From contig NZ_RAWM01000019.1 in the NCBI RefSeq assembly GCF_003668875.1, positions 1 to 64,000 of the forward strand: DNA of 64,000 bases, in the 5' to 3' direction. Below, piece by piece: positions 34,528 through 43,384 of the stretch. Positions within the stretch are counted from its first letter, which is position 1, and each line of letters starts with the position of its first letter. Position numbers and translations under genes: made by a program. The DNA is from Corallococcus interemptor. Lineage in GTDB: Bacteria; Myxococcota; Myxococcia; Myxococcales; Myxococcaceae. The notes beneath the pieces were generated by a model. That model made no database searches, was not told where the DNA came from, and was given only the letters and a program-made list of their open reading frames with translations.

Positions 34528-35813
34528 GGCTGCACCTCGAGGCCCAGGCCCATGGCCTGGAGCATGGTGCGGAACTTGGCCTCGGTCTCCGCGAGCTCCG
34601 CCTCCGGCGTGGAGCCCACCACGATGCCCGCGCCCGCGAACAGCCGCAGGGTGCGCTCGTCGGCCTCCGCGCAACGGATGGTGACGGCCCACTGACCGTC
34701 GCCGTTCGCGTCGCACCAGCCCACGGTGCCCGTGAAGTAGCCACGGTGGAACGGCTCGAGGTTCCCGATGGCCTCGTGCGCCAGCGCCGTCGGATGGCCA
34801 CACACCGCCGGGGTGGGGTGCATGGCCAGCGCCAGCGTCAGCGAGGTGATGGACGGATCCTTCAGCTCACCCGTGATGCGGGTGGACAGGTGCCACATCG
34901 TCTGGGTGCTCACGAGCGACGGGCCCCTGGGCACATCCAGCGTCTTGCAGAAGGGCCGCAGCGCCTCCGCCACCGCGTCGATGACGACCGCGTGCTCGTG
35001 CAGGTCCTTGGGGGACGCCATCAGCCGCGTGGCCCGCGCCTGGTCCTCCACGGGGTCCAGGCTGCGCGCGGCGGAGCCCGCCAGCGGATTGGCCAAGACC
35101 TGGAGGCCCGAGCGCGCCACCAGCAGCTCCGGGCTCGCGCCGATGAGCGTGCGCCGGCCCACGCCGGGGGCCGCGTCCGCGCGCTGCGGCAGGTCCACCG
35201 CGAACGTGTACCCATGCGGGTTGCGCCGGGCCAGGTTGTGCAGCAGCTGGCGCAGGTCCACCGGCGCCGCCGTGTCCACGTGAAGCGAGCGCGACAACAC
35301 CACCTTGCGCAGCGGGCCCTGCTGCATGAGCTTCAGCGCCGCCGCCACGCCGTCCTTGTACGCGGAGGGCTCCGGCACGGGCCGCAGCGTGTACTGGCCG
35401 GCCAGGGGAGACCGGGCGGTGTTGGCCCCATCGAACACCATGGGCCCCGCGCGCTGGAGGGTCATGGGGACCACCAGGTGAGCCGCCACCTTGCCGTCGA
35501 AGGGCACCGCCCCCTCCGCCACCGGGATGTCATGCGCCGCGTCCCGCGAGGCGTTGAGCACCGAGGTCACGCGCTCCGGCAGGCCGTCCAGCGAGTTCCC
35601 CCCGCCCGCGTCCGGCACCGTCGCGAACACACCGCGCGCCAGCATGGTGCGCTTGGGGGACGCGAAGAAGAACGCGCCCGCGTCGTAGTCACGCAACAGC
35701 CGCGACGAGAGCGCCTCCTGCTCCGGCTCCCGCGCCACGGCCGGCGCGCCCACCACGCCGTCCACCGTCCGCGCGTCCGGCTGCCGCTCAGTGATTTTGG
35801 TATCAGGAATCAT
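34524..35813 (-). CDS. mxcD: Isochorismate synthase
   Basis: 429 residues of the chorismate-binding family (EntC/DhbC). The C-terminal two thirds hold [78 protein letters not shown]-like [16 protein letters not shown] and [16 protein letters not shown]. It isomerises chorismate to isochorismate, opening the 2,3-dihydroxybenzoate branch. ATG 35813 is the most likely start, 83 bp after mxcC ends; the frame stays open upstream by GC bias but antisense to mxcC. Its stop overlaps the mxcE start. Confidence 0.94.
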   Translation of the reverse strand: MIPDTKITERQPDARTVDGVVGAPAVAREPEQEALSSRLLRDYDAGAFFFASPKRTMLARGVFATVPDAGGGNSLDGLPERVTSVLNASRDAAHDIPVAEGAVPFDGKVAAHLVVPMTLQRAGPMVFDGANTARSPLAGQYTLRPVPEPSAYKDGVAAALKLMQQGPLRKVVLSRSLHVDTAAPVDLRQLLHNLARRNPHGYTFAVDLPQRADAAPGVGRRTLIGASPELLVARSGLQVLANPLAGSAARSLDPVEDQARATRLMASPKDLHEHAVVIDAVAEALRPFCKTLDVPRGPSLVSTQTMWHLSTRITGELKDPSITSLTLALAMHPTPAVCGHPTALAHEAIGNLEPFHRGYFTGTVGWCDANGDGQWAVTIRCAEADERTLRLFAGAGIVVGSTPEAELAETEAKFRTMLQAMGLGLEVQP

Positions 35814-35833
35814 TCTCAACTCGGGGCGATGGC

Positions 35834-35855
35834 GGGACAGACGGGTGTCCGTCCC
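35834..35855 (-). repeat. Hairpin in the mxcC-mxcD gap
   Basis: Arms 35834-35842 and 35847-35855 pair over 9 positions (one G-U) around a 4-base loop in the 83-bp gap between mxcC and mxcD, in an otherwise tightly packed operon. It has no T-run. It may act as an attenuating or mRNA-processing/stabilising element that sets the mxcC to mxcD ratio. Confidence 0.45.
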
Positions 35856-35896
35856 GGGGGAGGGAAGGGCTGCTTCAGGGAGGCGGACGTCGCGGG

Positions 35897-36670
35897 CTAG
35901 ACGCCCAGCGTGGCGCCGCCGTCGATACACAAGTCGTGCATCGTGATGTGCCGGGCCTGCTCGGACGCGAGGAACACCACGGCCTCCGCGATGTCCTCCG
36001 GCGTGGCGATGCGGCGCAGCGGGATGCCCGTGCGGTAGGTGTCCAGCGAGCCCTGGATGACGCGCTCGGGGCCGGACTCGTCCGTCCACATGCCCCGCTG
36101 CATGGCGGTGTCGGTGGAGCCGGGCGACACGACGTTGCAGCGGATGCCGTGCTGGGCCAGCTCCAATCCCAGGCACTTGGTGAACATGGTGGAGGCGGCC
36201 TTGGACGCCGCGTAGGCCGCCATCTGCATGCGCGGCACGCCGGCCGCGTTGGAGCCCACCGTCACGATGGCGCCCGAGCGGCGGGGCACCATGTGCTTCG
36301 CCACCGCTCGCGACACATGGAACACGCCGTGGGTGTTGACCGCGAAGGTGGACAGCCAGTCCTCGTCGCTCTGCGTGAGCACGGAGCCCATGCGCAGGAT
36401 GCCCGCCACGTTGGCCAGCACCTGGATGGGGCCCAGCCTGGACTCGATGGACGCGATGGCGTCCTCGATGCCGTCCTTGTCGCGCACGTCCACGCGGAAC
36501 GCGGCGGCCTTCAGACCCTGCTGGCGCAGCTCCGCCACCAGCAGCTCCAGTCCGGCGGCGTTCTGGTCGAACACCGCGACGGGCATCGTGCGCGCCAGCT
36601 TGCGCGCGACCGCCGCGCCAATGCCTTGCGCCGCGCCCGTCACCACCGCGTATCCCGTCGTCGAGGACAT
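35897..36670 (-). CDS. mxcC: 2,3-dihydro-2,3-dihydroxybenzoate dehydrogenase
   Basis: 257 residues, short-chain dehydrogenase fold of the EntA/DhbA type: [16 protein letters not shown] (NAD binding, about 10-20), NVAGI, and YAASKAA with the catalytic Tyr-x3-Lys. It oxidises the MxcF product to 2,3-dihydroxybenzoate with NAD+. The ATG at 36670 ([14 protein letters not shown]) is preferred to the ATG at 36745, since a Fur-box-like palindrome lies between them. It is the first gene of the mxcC-D-E-F-G-DAHP synthase operon. Confidence 0.93.
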   Translation of the reverse strand: MSSTTGYAVVTGAAQGIGAAVARKLARTMPVAVFDQNAAGLELLVAELRQQGLKAAAFRVDVRDKDGIEDAIASIESRLGPIQVLANVAGILRMGSVLTQSDEDWLSTFAVNTHGVFHVSRAVAKHMVPRRSGAIVTVGSNAAGVPRMQMAAYAASKAASTMFTKCLGLELAQHGIRCNVVSPGSTDTAMQRGMWTDESGPERVIQGSLDTYRTGIPLRRIATPEDIAEAVVFLASEQARHITMHDLCIDGGATLGV

Positions 36671-36696
36671 CTGCCGCTCGTCCTGATTCTTTGAAT

Positions 36697-36720
36697 GAAA
36701 ATGAGAACCATTCTCATTTT
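36697..36720 (-). promoter_or_regulatory. Fur-box-like operator upstream of mxcC
   Basis: AAAATGAGAA (36698-36707) and TTCTCATTTT (36711-36720) form a perfect 10-bp inverted repeat around CCA. Two overlapping 19-bp Fur matches (15 of 19 each) can be read in it, as expected for tandem Fur dimers. It lies 27-50 bases before the mxcC ATG. A TTGACA element at 36753-36758 on the minus strand is a plausible -35, though the matching -10 (CACTTC) is poor. Confidence 0.85.
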
Positions 36721-36814
36721 TGAGGCCGGGAAGTGCCATGGTCATGAATTCCTGTCAAGGAGGCTCAAGCATGGAACCGCAGATGTCTGACTTCACGCGC
36801 GGAATGTTTCAGGC

Positions 36815-38098
36815 TCAGGCCGCGCTGGCCTTGGCGTGCGCGGCCGTCTCGCGGAGCACCTCGCCGGCGGCGGCGATGGTGTGATCGATCTGCTCCACGG
36901 TGTGCACGGCGCTGATGAAGTTCAGGTCGCGGCGGAGGATGACGCCCCGGCGGGCCATGCCGGCCTGGAAGGGGATCATCTTCTCGATGTGCTCGGGGAC
37001 GGCCTTGCTGAAGCGGAAGAAGGGCACGGCGTCGTAGCCGATGACCTCCAGGCTGGAGCCCGTCTCGCGCGCGTGGGCGTTGACGCCGTCGCGCAGGCGG
37101 CGGCCCAGGCTGGCGATGTGCTCCACGTGGTTGGTGCGGCGGTACTCGTGGATGACGGCCTCGCAGACGGCGAGAGAGAGCATCTCTCCGCCGAAGGTCG
37201 TGGACACCTGCAGCTCGCTCAGGCGGGAGAGGTACTTCTCCGGGCCGGCGATGGCGGACAGGGGCATGCCCGCGGCGAGCGCCTTGGACACGGTGACGAA
37301 GTCCGCCTGGATGTCGAAGAACTGCTGCGCGCCGCCCAGGGCCAGGCGGAAGCCGGTGACGACCTCGTCCAGGACGAACAGCACGCCGTGCTTCGCGCAC
37401 GTCTGTTTCACCTGGAGGAGGAACTCGCGGGTGACGGGGCGGTTGTACGGGAAGGCCAGCAGCACGCAGGCCAGCTGGGCGCCGTGCTTCTCGATGTGCT
37501 CGATGAGCGCGGGCTCGTCCGGCGGCGTGAACAGGGGCAGGCGCGTGGTGAGCTTCGCCACCGTCGGGGGCACGCCCGGGGTGTCATACATGAAGTGGTC
37601 GTGCCAACCGTTGTAGCCCACGGTGACGATGTGCTCGCGGCCGGTGAGGTGGCGCGACAGGCGCACGGCGGCGGAGGTGGCGTCCGCGCCCGTCTTGAAG
37701 AAGCGGGCCATCTCCGCGCCCGGAATCACCTCCACCAGCGCCTTCACGGAGGAGACCTCCACGGGCGTGGGCAGCGAGTGGATGATGCCCTCCGTCAGAT
37801 GCTTGCGGATTGTCTCCACCACGGCCGGGTGGTTGTGGCCCAGCATGTTGGCGCCCAGCGCCTGGATGAAGTCGATGTACTCCTGGCCGTCCGCGTCCTC
37901 GACCAGCGCGCCGTGGCCCTTCGCGAGGAACACCGGGAAGGCGCCGGGCGCGAAGTGGTCCGGCTTCTTCATCATCGTCTGGGTGACGCCGGGGACCCAC
38001 TTGCGGGCCTCGGCGAGCAGCTGGTTGGAGCGCTCCAGCTTGAGCTCACCGACGATGGGGCGAGGCAGGGACGGATGACGGGGTGCTGTCTGGGACAT
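36815..38098 (-). CDS. mxcL: PLP-dependent aminotransferase for myxochelin B formation
   Basis: 427 residues, class III aminotransferase of the glutamate-1-semialdehyde aminomutase type: ALGANMLGHNHPAVVE, TGADATSAAVRLSRHLTG, VLFVLDEVVTGFRLA and VSKALAAGMPLSAIAG with the PLP lysine at 272. MxcL is known to transaminate the MxcG-released aldehyde to give the amine of myxochelin B. It lies 31 bp after mxcK and ahead of mxcC, whose own Fur-box promoter separates the two units. Confidence 0.92.
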   Translation of the reverse strand: MSQTAPRHPSLPRPIVGELKLERSNQLLAEARKWVPGVTQTMMKKPDHFAPGAFPVFLAKGHGALVEDADGQEYIDFIQALGANMLGHNHPAVVETIRKHLTEGIIHSLPTPVEVSSVKALVEVIPGAEMARFFKTGADATSAAVRLSRHLTGREHIVTVGYNGWHDHFMYDTPGVPPTVAKLTTRLPLFTPPDEPALIEHIEKHGAQLACVLLAFPYNRPVTREFLLQVKQTCAKHGVLFVLDEVVTGFRLALGGAQQFFDIQADFVTVSKALAAGMPLSAIAGPEKYLSRLSELQVSTTFGGEMLSLAVCEAVIHEYRRTNHVEHIASLGRRLRDGVNAHARETGSSLEVIGYDAVPFFRFSKAVPEHIEKMIPFQAGMARRGVILRRDLNFISAVHTVEQIDHTIAAAGEVLRETAAHAKASAA

Positions 38099-38129
38099 GC
38101 AAGGGTCCTGGTGAGGGGTTGAGAGGGAT

Positions 38130-39344
38130 TCAGGGCGCGGGTGTCGCGTCCAGCCGCACTGCGCGGCCCACGAAGGTCCAGAGCAGCCCGAGCGCGAGCG
38201 CGGAGACGGCCACGGCCAGCCAGCCCAGCCGCGCGAAGCCCAGGAGCGTGCCGTCCGGAGCGGAGGTGAGCAGCAGGCCGCCCATCCACGCGCCGAGCCC
38301 GGAGGCGCCGTCGCTGGCGGCCATGTTCACCGCGAGGTAGCGGCCGCGGAGCGACGGCGGCACCTGCGAAGCGACCAGCGCCATGGTGGGGATGGCACGG
38401 CCGGAGGTGAGCGTCATGAAGAGCACGAACACGACGGCCACCACCGGCAGCGGGGAGGGCGGCAGGTGCGTGAAGAGCAGGTGCGGCGCCATGGTGGCGA
38501 CGAGCAGCAACGCCAGCGCGCGAGCAGGGCCCAGCCGGTCCGCCATGCGGCCAATCCAGCGCGAGCTCACGAAGGTGGCCGCGCCGCCCGCCAGGTACAC
38601 CCACGGCAGGTCCGTGAGGGACAGGCCCACGTTGCCCACCATGAAGGCGCCCAGATAGGGGATGAGCAGGAAGCTGGCGAACACCACGGTGAAGGTGAGG
38701 CCCCAGCCCAGCGCCAGCCGGGGCGTGAAGCCCGCGGTGCCGGATCTCTGGGACAGGTGCCCATCCATGCGAGGCAGGAAGCGGAGCAACAGCAGCCACA
38801 CGATGCCCGCGAGTCCCGCGAGCGCGATGAACGGCGAGCGCCAGCCGCCCAGGTTCGCGAGGCCCAGGCCCAGCGGCACGCCGGCCACGGCGGACAGCGC
38901 GTAGGCCGTCATCACGGTGCCAATGGCCTGGCCCCGGCGCTCCGCTGGTACCGCGTCGCTGACGATGGCGATGACGACCGCGCCCATCAACCCCGCGCAG
39001 CCACCCGCCACGGTGCGAGCGATGAGCAGGCCCGTGGCCCCGGTGGCCGCGCCGCACAGCAGCGTGGCGGCGATGAAGCCCGCGTAGAGCATGAGCAGGG
39101 TGCGCTTGCGCTCCAGGCGGTCCAACCAGAAGACCCCCAGCACGCCCATGGCCGCGGACGCGAGCGTGTACGCGGACACCAGCGCTCCGAACCGCGTCGC
39201 CGACAGCGAGAGCCGCTGCATCAGCAGCGGGCCCAGCGGCATCAGCATCATGAAGTCGACGACGTGGGTGAACTGCACCGCCGCGAGGAGCCACAACAGC
39301 GTGCGCTCACGCGGGGCGGGGGATGGAGCACTCAAGACAATCAC
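38130..39344 (-). CDS. mxcK: MFS transporter of the myxochelin locus (putative exporter)
   Basis: 404 residues with about 12 membrane helices; FWLDRLERKRTLLMLYAG between helices 2 and 3 is the MFS loop motif and the fold is that of DHA-type drug/siderophore exporters. In the Stigmatella locus the MFS permease is MxcK, thought to export myxochelin. Starts with GTG 39344; the ribosome binding site is weak. It is the first gene of the mxcK-mxcL unit, and a Fur-box-like site lies 108 bases upstream. Confidence 0.88.
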   Translation of the reverse strand: MIVLSAPSPAPRERTLLWLLAAVQFTHVVDFMMLMPLGPLLMQRLSLSATRFGALVSAYTLASAAMGVLGVFWLDRLERKRTLLMLYAGFIAATLLCGAATGATGLLIARTVAGGCAGLMGAVVIAIVSDAVPAERRGQAIGTVMTAYALSAVAGVPLGLGLANLGGWRSPFIALAGLAGIVWLLLLRFLPRMDGHLSQRSGTAGFTPRLALGWGLTFTVVFASFLLIPYLGAFMVGNVGLSLTDLPWVYLAGGAATFVSSRWIGRMADRLGPARALALLLVATMAPHLLFTHLPPSPLPVVAVVFVLFMTLTSGRAIPTMALVASQVPPSLRGRYLAVNMAASDGASGLGAWMGGLLLTSAPDGTLLGFARLGWLAVAVSALALGLLWTFVGRAVRLDATPAP

Positions 39345-39451
39345 CTGAACCCAGACACACGACGGCCCTGGCTCGGCCCGGGGATGCCAGGCAGGGCTTC
39401 GCCGGGACCTGACACGTTTGGTGTTGGCCCGCCGTGACTTACCGCGACCAA

Positions 39452-39470
39452 GAGAATGATAATGAGAATC
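39452..39470 (-). promoter_or_regulatory. Fur-box-like operator upstream of mxcK
   Basis: GAGAATGATAATGAGAATC (plus-strand reading) matches the Fur consensus at 15 of 19 positions and consists of three NA(T/G)AAT hexamers. On the minus strand TTGACT (39490-39495) followed after 17 bp by TTGATT (39467-39472) could be the promoter, placing the operator over the -10 region. The divergent kinase gene starts 163 bases away on the other side. Confidence 0.72.
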
Positions 39471-39632
39471 AACATCATGAGGCCTCTGGAGTCAATGGGA
39501 AAGCGGGTTCCGTGACGCATCCGTCTCCCGGCGGGCTGGTGACGTTCGCGCGGCTTGACGGGTTGCGGGGGCGGCGGAAGGGTGGGCGCCGAGCGCAGTC
39601 CGCCCCTGTTCATTCCGTCCAAGGAGTCGCTG

Positions 39633-41318
39633 GTGAAGAAGCTCGTCAACGCGCCGCGCGCGGTGGTGCAGGAGATGTTGGAGGGACTGGTGGCGCTGGC
39701 GCCGGGCCAGGCGTTGCTGGAGGGGGAGACGGTGGTGGTGCGCGCGGACGTGCCGGCGGCGCTGGGGGCGCGGAAGGTGGCGGTGTTGTCGGGCGGGGGC
39801 AGCGGGCACGAACCGGCGCACGCGGGCTACGTGGGGACGGGGATGCTGCACGCGGCGGTGGCGGGGGACGTGTTCACGTCACCCAGCACGGACGCGGTGC
39901 TGGCGGCGATCCGCGCGGTGGCGGGGACGGCGGGGGCGCTGCTCATCGTGAAGAACTACACGGGGGACCGGCTCAACTTCGGGCTCGCGGCGGAGCTGGC
40001 GCGCGCCGAGGGGATTCCGACGGAAGTGGTGGTGGTGGCGGACGACGTGGCGCTGCGGGACACGGTGGAGCCCGAGCGGCGCCGGGGCATCGCCGGCGTG
40101 GTGCTGGTGCACAAGGTCGCGGGCGCCGCCGCGGCGGCGGGTGCGTCGCTGGCGGAGGTGGCGCGCGAGGCGGCGGAAGCGGCGGCGGCGCTGGGCAGCA
40201 TGGGCGTGGCGCTGGGGCCGTGCACGGTGCCCGCGGCGGGCCGGCCGGGCTTCTCGCTGGGGGAGGGCGAGGTGGAGCTGGGACTGGGCATCCACGGCGA
40301 GCAGGGCGTGCGCCGCGTGGAGCTGCAGCCGGCGGACGCGCTGGCGGACACGATGCTGTCCATCATCGTGGAGGACCGGAAGGTGGGCCGGGGCGACCGG
40401 GTGGCGTTGATGGTGAACGGGTTGGGAGGCACGCCGCCCATGGAGCTGGCCATCGTGACGCGCCGGGCGCTGGCGTTCCTGGCGGAGCGGGGCGTGAAGG
40501 TGGAGCGGGCGTGGCAGGGCACGTTCCTGTCGGCGTTGGAGATGCCGGGGTGCTCGCTGACGGTGTTGAAGGTGGATGACGCGCGGCTCGCGCGGTTGGA
40601 CGCGCCCACGGAGGCGCCGGCGTGGCCGGGGCGGGGGCAGGTGGTGAAGCAGCGGCAGGTGGTGCCCACTCGAGCCGCGCTGCCGACGGTGGAGGGGCAC
40701 CCGAAGCCGCAGCCCGTGATGGCGCGGGTGCGCGCCGCGGCGCTCGCGGTGGCGGACGCGTGGGACGCTGCGGAGGCCCGGCTGACGGAGCTGGACAGCA
40801 AGGCGGGGGATGGTGATCTGGGATTGAGCCTGGCGCGTGGCGCGGCGGCGATCCGCGCGTTGCCGGAGAAGGCGTGGGCCACGCCGTCGAGCGCGTTGAC
40901 GGAGCTGGGGCAGGCGTTGCGCCGGAACATCGGAGGCAGCTCCGGGCCGTTCTACGCGACGGCGCTGCTGCGAGCGGCGCGCTTCCTGGCGAGCAAGCCG
41001 GTGGATGCGCTGGCCTGGGCGAAGGCGTTCGAGGTGGGCGTGGAGGCGGTGTCGGAGCTGGGCGGAGCGAAGCCCGGGGACCGGACGATGGTGGACGCGC
41101 TGCACCCGGCGTCGGTGGTGCTCACGCGGGCCGTTCGCGAGGGCAAGGGGCTGGGGGAGGCGTGGGCGGAGGCGGTTCGCGCGGCGGAGCAGGGCGCGGA
41201 GGCGACGGCCAGCATGTCGCCGCGACTGGGCCGGGCCAGCTACCTGGGTGAGCGCGCGAAGGGGGTTCCGGACGCGGGGGCCGTGGCCGTGGTCATCTGG
41301 ATGAAGGCGCTGGGCTGA
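39633..41318 (+). CDS. Fused dihydroxyacetone kinase (DhaK-DhaL, ATP-dependent type)
   Basis: 561 residues. DhaK part (about 1-330): LSGGGSGHEPAHAGYVG, VFTSPSTDAV, IVKNYTGDRLNFG and LGIHGEQG, whose His221 is the covalent dihydroxyacetone-binding residue. DhaL part (about 365-561): DSKAGDGDLGLSLARG with the Asp cluster that binds Mg-ATP, and GGSSGPFYATAL. It phosphorylates dihydroxyacetone/glyceraldehyde using ATP, as in single-chain Citrobacter-type enzymes. GTG 39633 follows AAGGAG with ideal spacing; the longer upstream frame lacks a site. Monocistronic, facing the bPH genes. Confidence 0.93.
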   Translation: MKKLVNAPRAVVQEMLEGLVALAPGQALLEGETVVVRADVPAALGARKVAVLSGGGSGHEPAHAGYVGTGMLHAAVAGDVFTSPSTDAVLAAIRAVAGTAGALLIVKNYTGDRLNFGLAAELARAEGIPTEVVVVADDVALRDTVEPERRRGIAGVVLVHKVAGAAAAAGASLAEVAREAAEAAAALGSMGVALGPCTVPAAGRPGFSLGEGEVELGLGIHGEQGVRRVELQPADALADTMLSIIVEDRKVGRGDRVALMVNGLGGTPPMELAIVTRRALAFLAERGVKVERAWQGTFLSALEMPGCSLTVLKVDDARLARLDAPTEAPAWPGRGQVVKQRQVVPTRAALPTVEGHPKPQPVMARVRAAALAVADAWDAAEARLTELDSKAGDGDLGLSLARGAAAIRALPEKAWATPSSALTELGQALRRNIGGSSGPFYATALLRAARFLASKPVDALAWAKAFEVGVEAVSELGGAKPGDRTMVDALHPASVVLTRAVREGKGLGEAWAEAVRAAEQGAEATASMSPRLGRASYLGERAKGVPDAGAVAVVIWMKALG

Positions 41319-41326
41319 CGCGGCGG

Positions 41327-42835
41327 CTACGCGGGAAGCCGGGCAGCCGGTCGCGGTGCTCGAGACACACGGCGGGCCGGGAGCACGTCGATGAGGGCCT
41401 GGGCTTCCTCCCAGCCCACGCTGGGCAGGACGACGTGTGAGCCCGCTACGTCGATGCGCACGTGGCCGATCCCGTAGCCCCGCTCCAGCGGTCCCTGTCT
41501 CGCTCGCACGGACTGGATGCGGGAGCGCTGCACCACCGTCGTGCGCCTTCGCCAGAAGCCCTGGCGCACCACCACCAGGGTCTCCGTGACGAGCCATCCC
41601 TGGAAGCGCCAGTCGAACCAGGCGCCAAACAGCTGCGCGGGGAGCAGGAGCCAGGCGACCGCGCCCCAGGCTCCCATGAACCAGGTCGCGGGCGCCGCCA
41701 CCAGCACGCTCAGGCCCACCGCGCGAATTCGTGCTCGCAGGAGCGCCTTGGGATGCGCGCCCCGGAAGGGCAGGGTGTCGGGCAGCTCCGGCACGAACTC
41801 CCGCAGCAGCTCCGGCATGCGCGCCGTGGGCACCACCGGCACCAGCAGCTCCGCGCGGTCCGCGGCTTCCTTCCCCGTGCGGACGCCCGCCGTCTCCACC
41901 TCCACCGAACCGAAGCCCAACGTGCGGCGCAGCAGCGGTTCGTCCAGCACCACCTGCTGGACGCGTGCCCTTCGCACCGTCACCTGCCGGCGGGTGATCA
42001 GCCCTCCCACCGCTCGCAGGTGCGTGCCCGTGTCCACCAGCCGGAAGCCATGGAACCGCAACACCGCTCGCGCGCCACTCACCAGCCAGAGGCCGAACAG
42101 CCCCGCGAGCGCCGCCACCGCCGCGGACAGCCAGACCATTCCCGGCGCCGCCAGCGCTTCCCAGTGCGCCTCCATCCACGGCAGCAGCAGCTTGTGGAAG
42201 GTCTCCATGATTTCGTGCATCGCGCCCATCACCACCGCGATGACACCGACGCCCAGCGCGGTCGCGCCGTAGAGCAGCAGGCCTCCCAGGCTCGCTTCGG
42301 AGAGCACCCGCTCCGCCGGGACTTCCGCGCCGGGCAGCGCGGCAGGACCTTCGCCCCGGATGACCTGGAGGGATTGGATCAACGCCTGGGCGTCCTCCGG
42401 CGCCAGTCCGCGCAGATGGCCGTCCGCCTTGCCTCCGGAGGCCGTCTCCACCTTCACCTCCACCAGCCCGAGCAGCTTCGACACGAAGGGCTGCAAGACC
42501 TCCGTGTTCTGCACCCGCGCGGCTTCGATGAAGCGGGACGTCTTCGTGAAGACGCCGGAGCGGATCTCCAGCTGGGCATCCACCACGCGGTAGCTCGTCG
42601 TGGCCACTTCGTAGAGCCCGGCCGCCAGCAGCGACAGGGCCATGCCCATCACGATGACCCAGACGAACGCCGGCAGGCCGCGCTCATGCGCGAAGTACGT
42701 GGGCAGGAGCGCGCCCAGCAACACGCGTCCGATCATCCCCGACAACGGCACCAGGGCCGCGAGCGGCGCCTTCGGGCTCAGACGCTTCCAGGACACTTCT
42801 TCCGGCGAGGCCAGCGCCACCGGCTCAGACGACAT
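41327..42835 (-). CDS. Bacterial PH-domain membrane protein (YdbT-like)
   Basis: 502 residues with membrane-helix pairs near 25-65, 175-205, 220-250 and 355-395. Three bPH_2-type domains follow the helix pairs, each with the motif seen in SYRVVDAQLEIRSGVFTK, HLRAVGGLITRRQVTVRRAR and WLVTETLVVVRQGFWRRR. This is the YdbT layout. Its ATG at 42835 overlaps the end of the smaller YdbS-like gene by 11 bp; that pairing is conserved in many bacteria. Function is unknown; envelope-stress resistance has been suggested for the family in Bacillus. Confidence 0.85.
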   Translation of the reverse strand: MSSEPVALASPEEVSWKRLSPKAPLAALVPLSGMIGRVLLGALLPTYFAHERGLPAFVWVIVMGMALSLLAAGLYEVATTSYRVVDAQLEIRSGVFTKTSRFIEAARVQNTEVLQPFVSKLLGLVEVKVETASGGKADGHLRGLAPEDAQALIQSLQVIRGEGPAALPGAEVPAERVLSEASLGGLLLYGATALGVGVIAVVMGAMHEIMETFHKLLLPWMEAHWEALAAPGMVWLSAAVAALAGLFGLWLVSGARAVLRFHGFRLVDTGTHLRAVGGLITRRQVTVRRARVQQVVLDEPLLRRTLGFGSVEVETAGVRTGKEAADRAELLVPVVPTARMPELLREFVPELPDTLPFRGAHPKALLRARIRAVGLSVLVAAPATWFMGAWGAVAWLLLPAQLFGAWFDWRFQGWLVTETLVVVRQGFWRRRTTVVQRSRIQSVRARQGPLERGYGIGHVRIDVAGSHVVLPSVGWEEAQALIDVLPARRVSRAPRPAARLPA

Positions 42836-43310
42836 CGTCGGCCTCGCGCCGCACCAGCCGCTCGCGCAGGGCATCCGCGGTCTCTCGCGTCAGGCCGGGA
42901 ATCTCTCCGTCCGCGCCGCTGCCCGCGGCCGTGTAGATCTGCAGGCGCGCGAGCCCCAGCGAGCGCTCGATGGGGCCCTGATGCACGTCCACGTGCTGGA
43001 TGCGCCCCGCCGGGATGGACACCACCTCATGCAGGAGCACGCCGTGGGAGATGACCAGGTCGTGCTCGCGCAGCGCCCAGCCCCAGCGCTCGTGCGCGCG
43101 CTGCGGATACCACGCCGTCAACACGCTCAAGCCCAGGACCACCGCGCACGGCAGCAGGAACGGCCAGTGCTCGTTGCCCGCGAAGTTCAACCCCAGCGCC
43201 ACGGCGAAGGCGATTGCGCCGAAGATGGCCATGCGCAGGAGCGCCCGGATGCGGAACAGCGTGAGCGCTCCGCGAGGAAGGCGTTCCAGCGTCGGCAGAG
43301 GGGCGGTCAT
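42825..43310 (-). CDS. Bacterial PH-domain protein (YdbS-like)
   Basis: 161 residues: two membrane helices (about 20-60) followed by one bPH_2 domain (ALREHDLVISHGVLLHEVVSIPAGRIQHVDV). The ATG at 43310 is supported by GGAGG five bases upstream; the longer reading frame to 43334 has no site. It is translationally coupled to the larger YdbT-like partner downstream. Confidence 0.86.
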   Translation of the reverse strand: MTAPLPTLERLPRGALTLFRIRALLRMAIFGAIAFAVALGLNFAGNEHWPFLLPCAVVLGLSVLTAWYPQRAHERWGWALREHDLVISHGVLLHEVVSIPAGRIQHVDVHQGPIERSLGLARLQIYTAAGSGADGEIPGLTRETADALRERLVRREADDVV

Positions 43311-43384
43311 GGAGGCCTCCAAGGGGACCGCCAATCTACTCCATCACGCCCGTGAAGCTGAACAGGGCTTCATGTTCTTCCAGG

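Noticed and set aside
35834-35855. Treating the mxcC-mxcD hairpin as a full terminator
   Set aside because: No T-run, and the downstream genes form an obvious pathway with mxcC and have no other promoter visible.
36671-36745. ATG at 36745 as the start of mxcC
   Set aside because: It lies upstream of the Fur palindrome, and the extra 25 residues ([13 protein letters not shown]) are encoded by the operator; family members start at [14 protein letters not shown]-like sequence.
39452-39632. Iron control of the divergent dihydroxyacetone kinase gene by the mxcK Fur box
   Set aside because: The operator is over 160 bases from the kinase start, the -35/-10 candidates point toward mxcK, and nothing links the kinase to iron.
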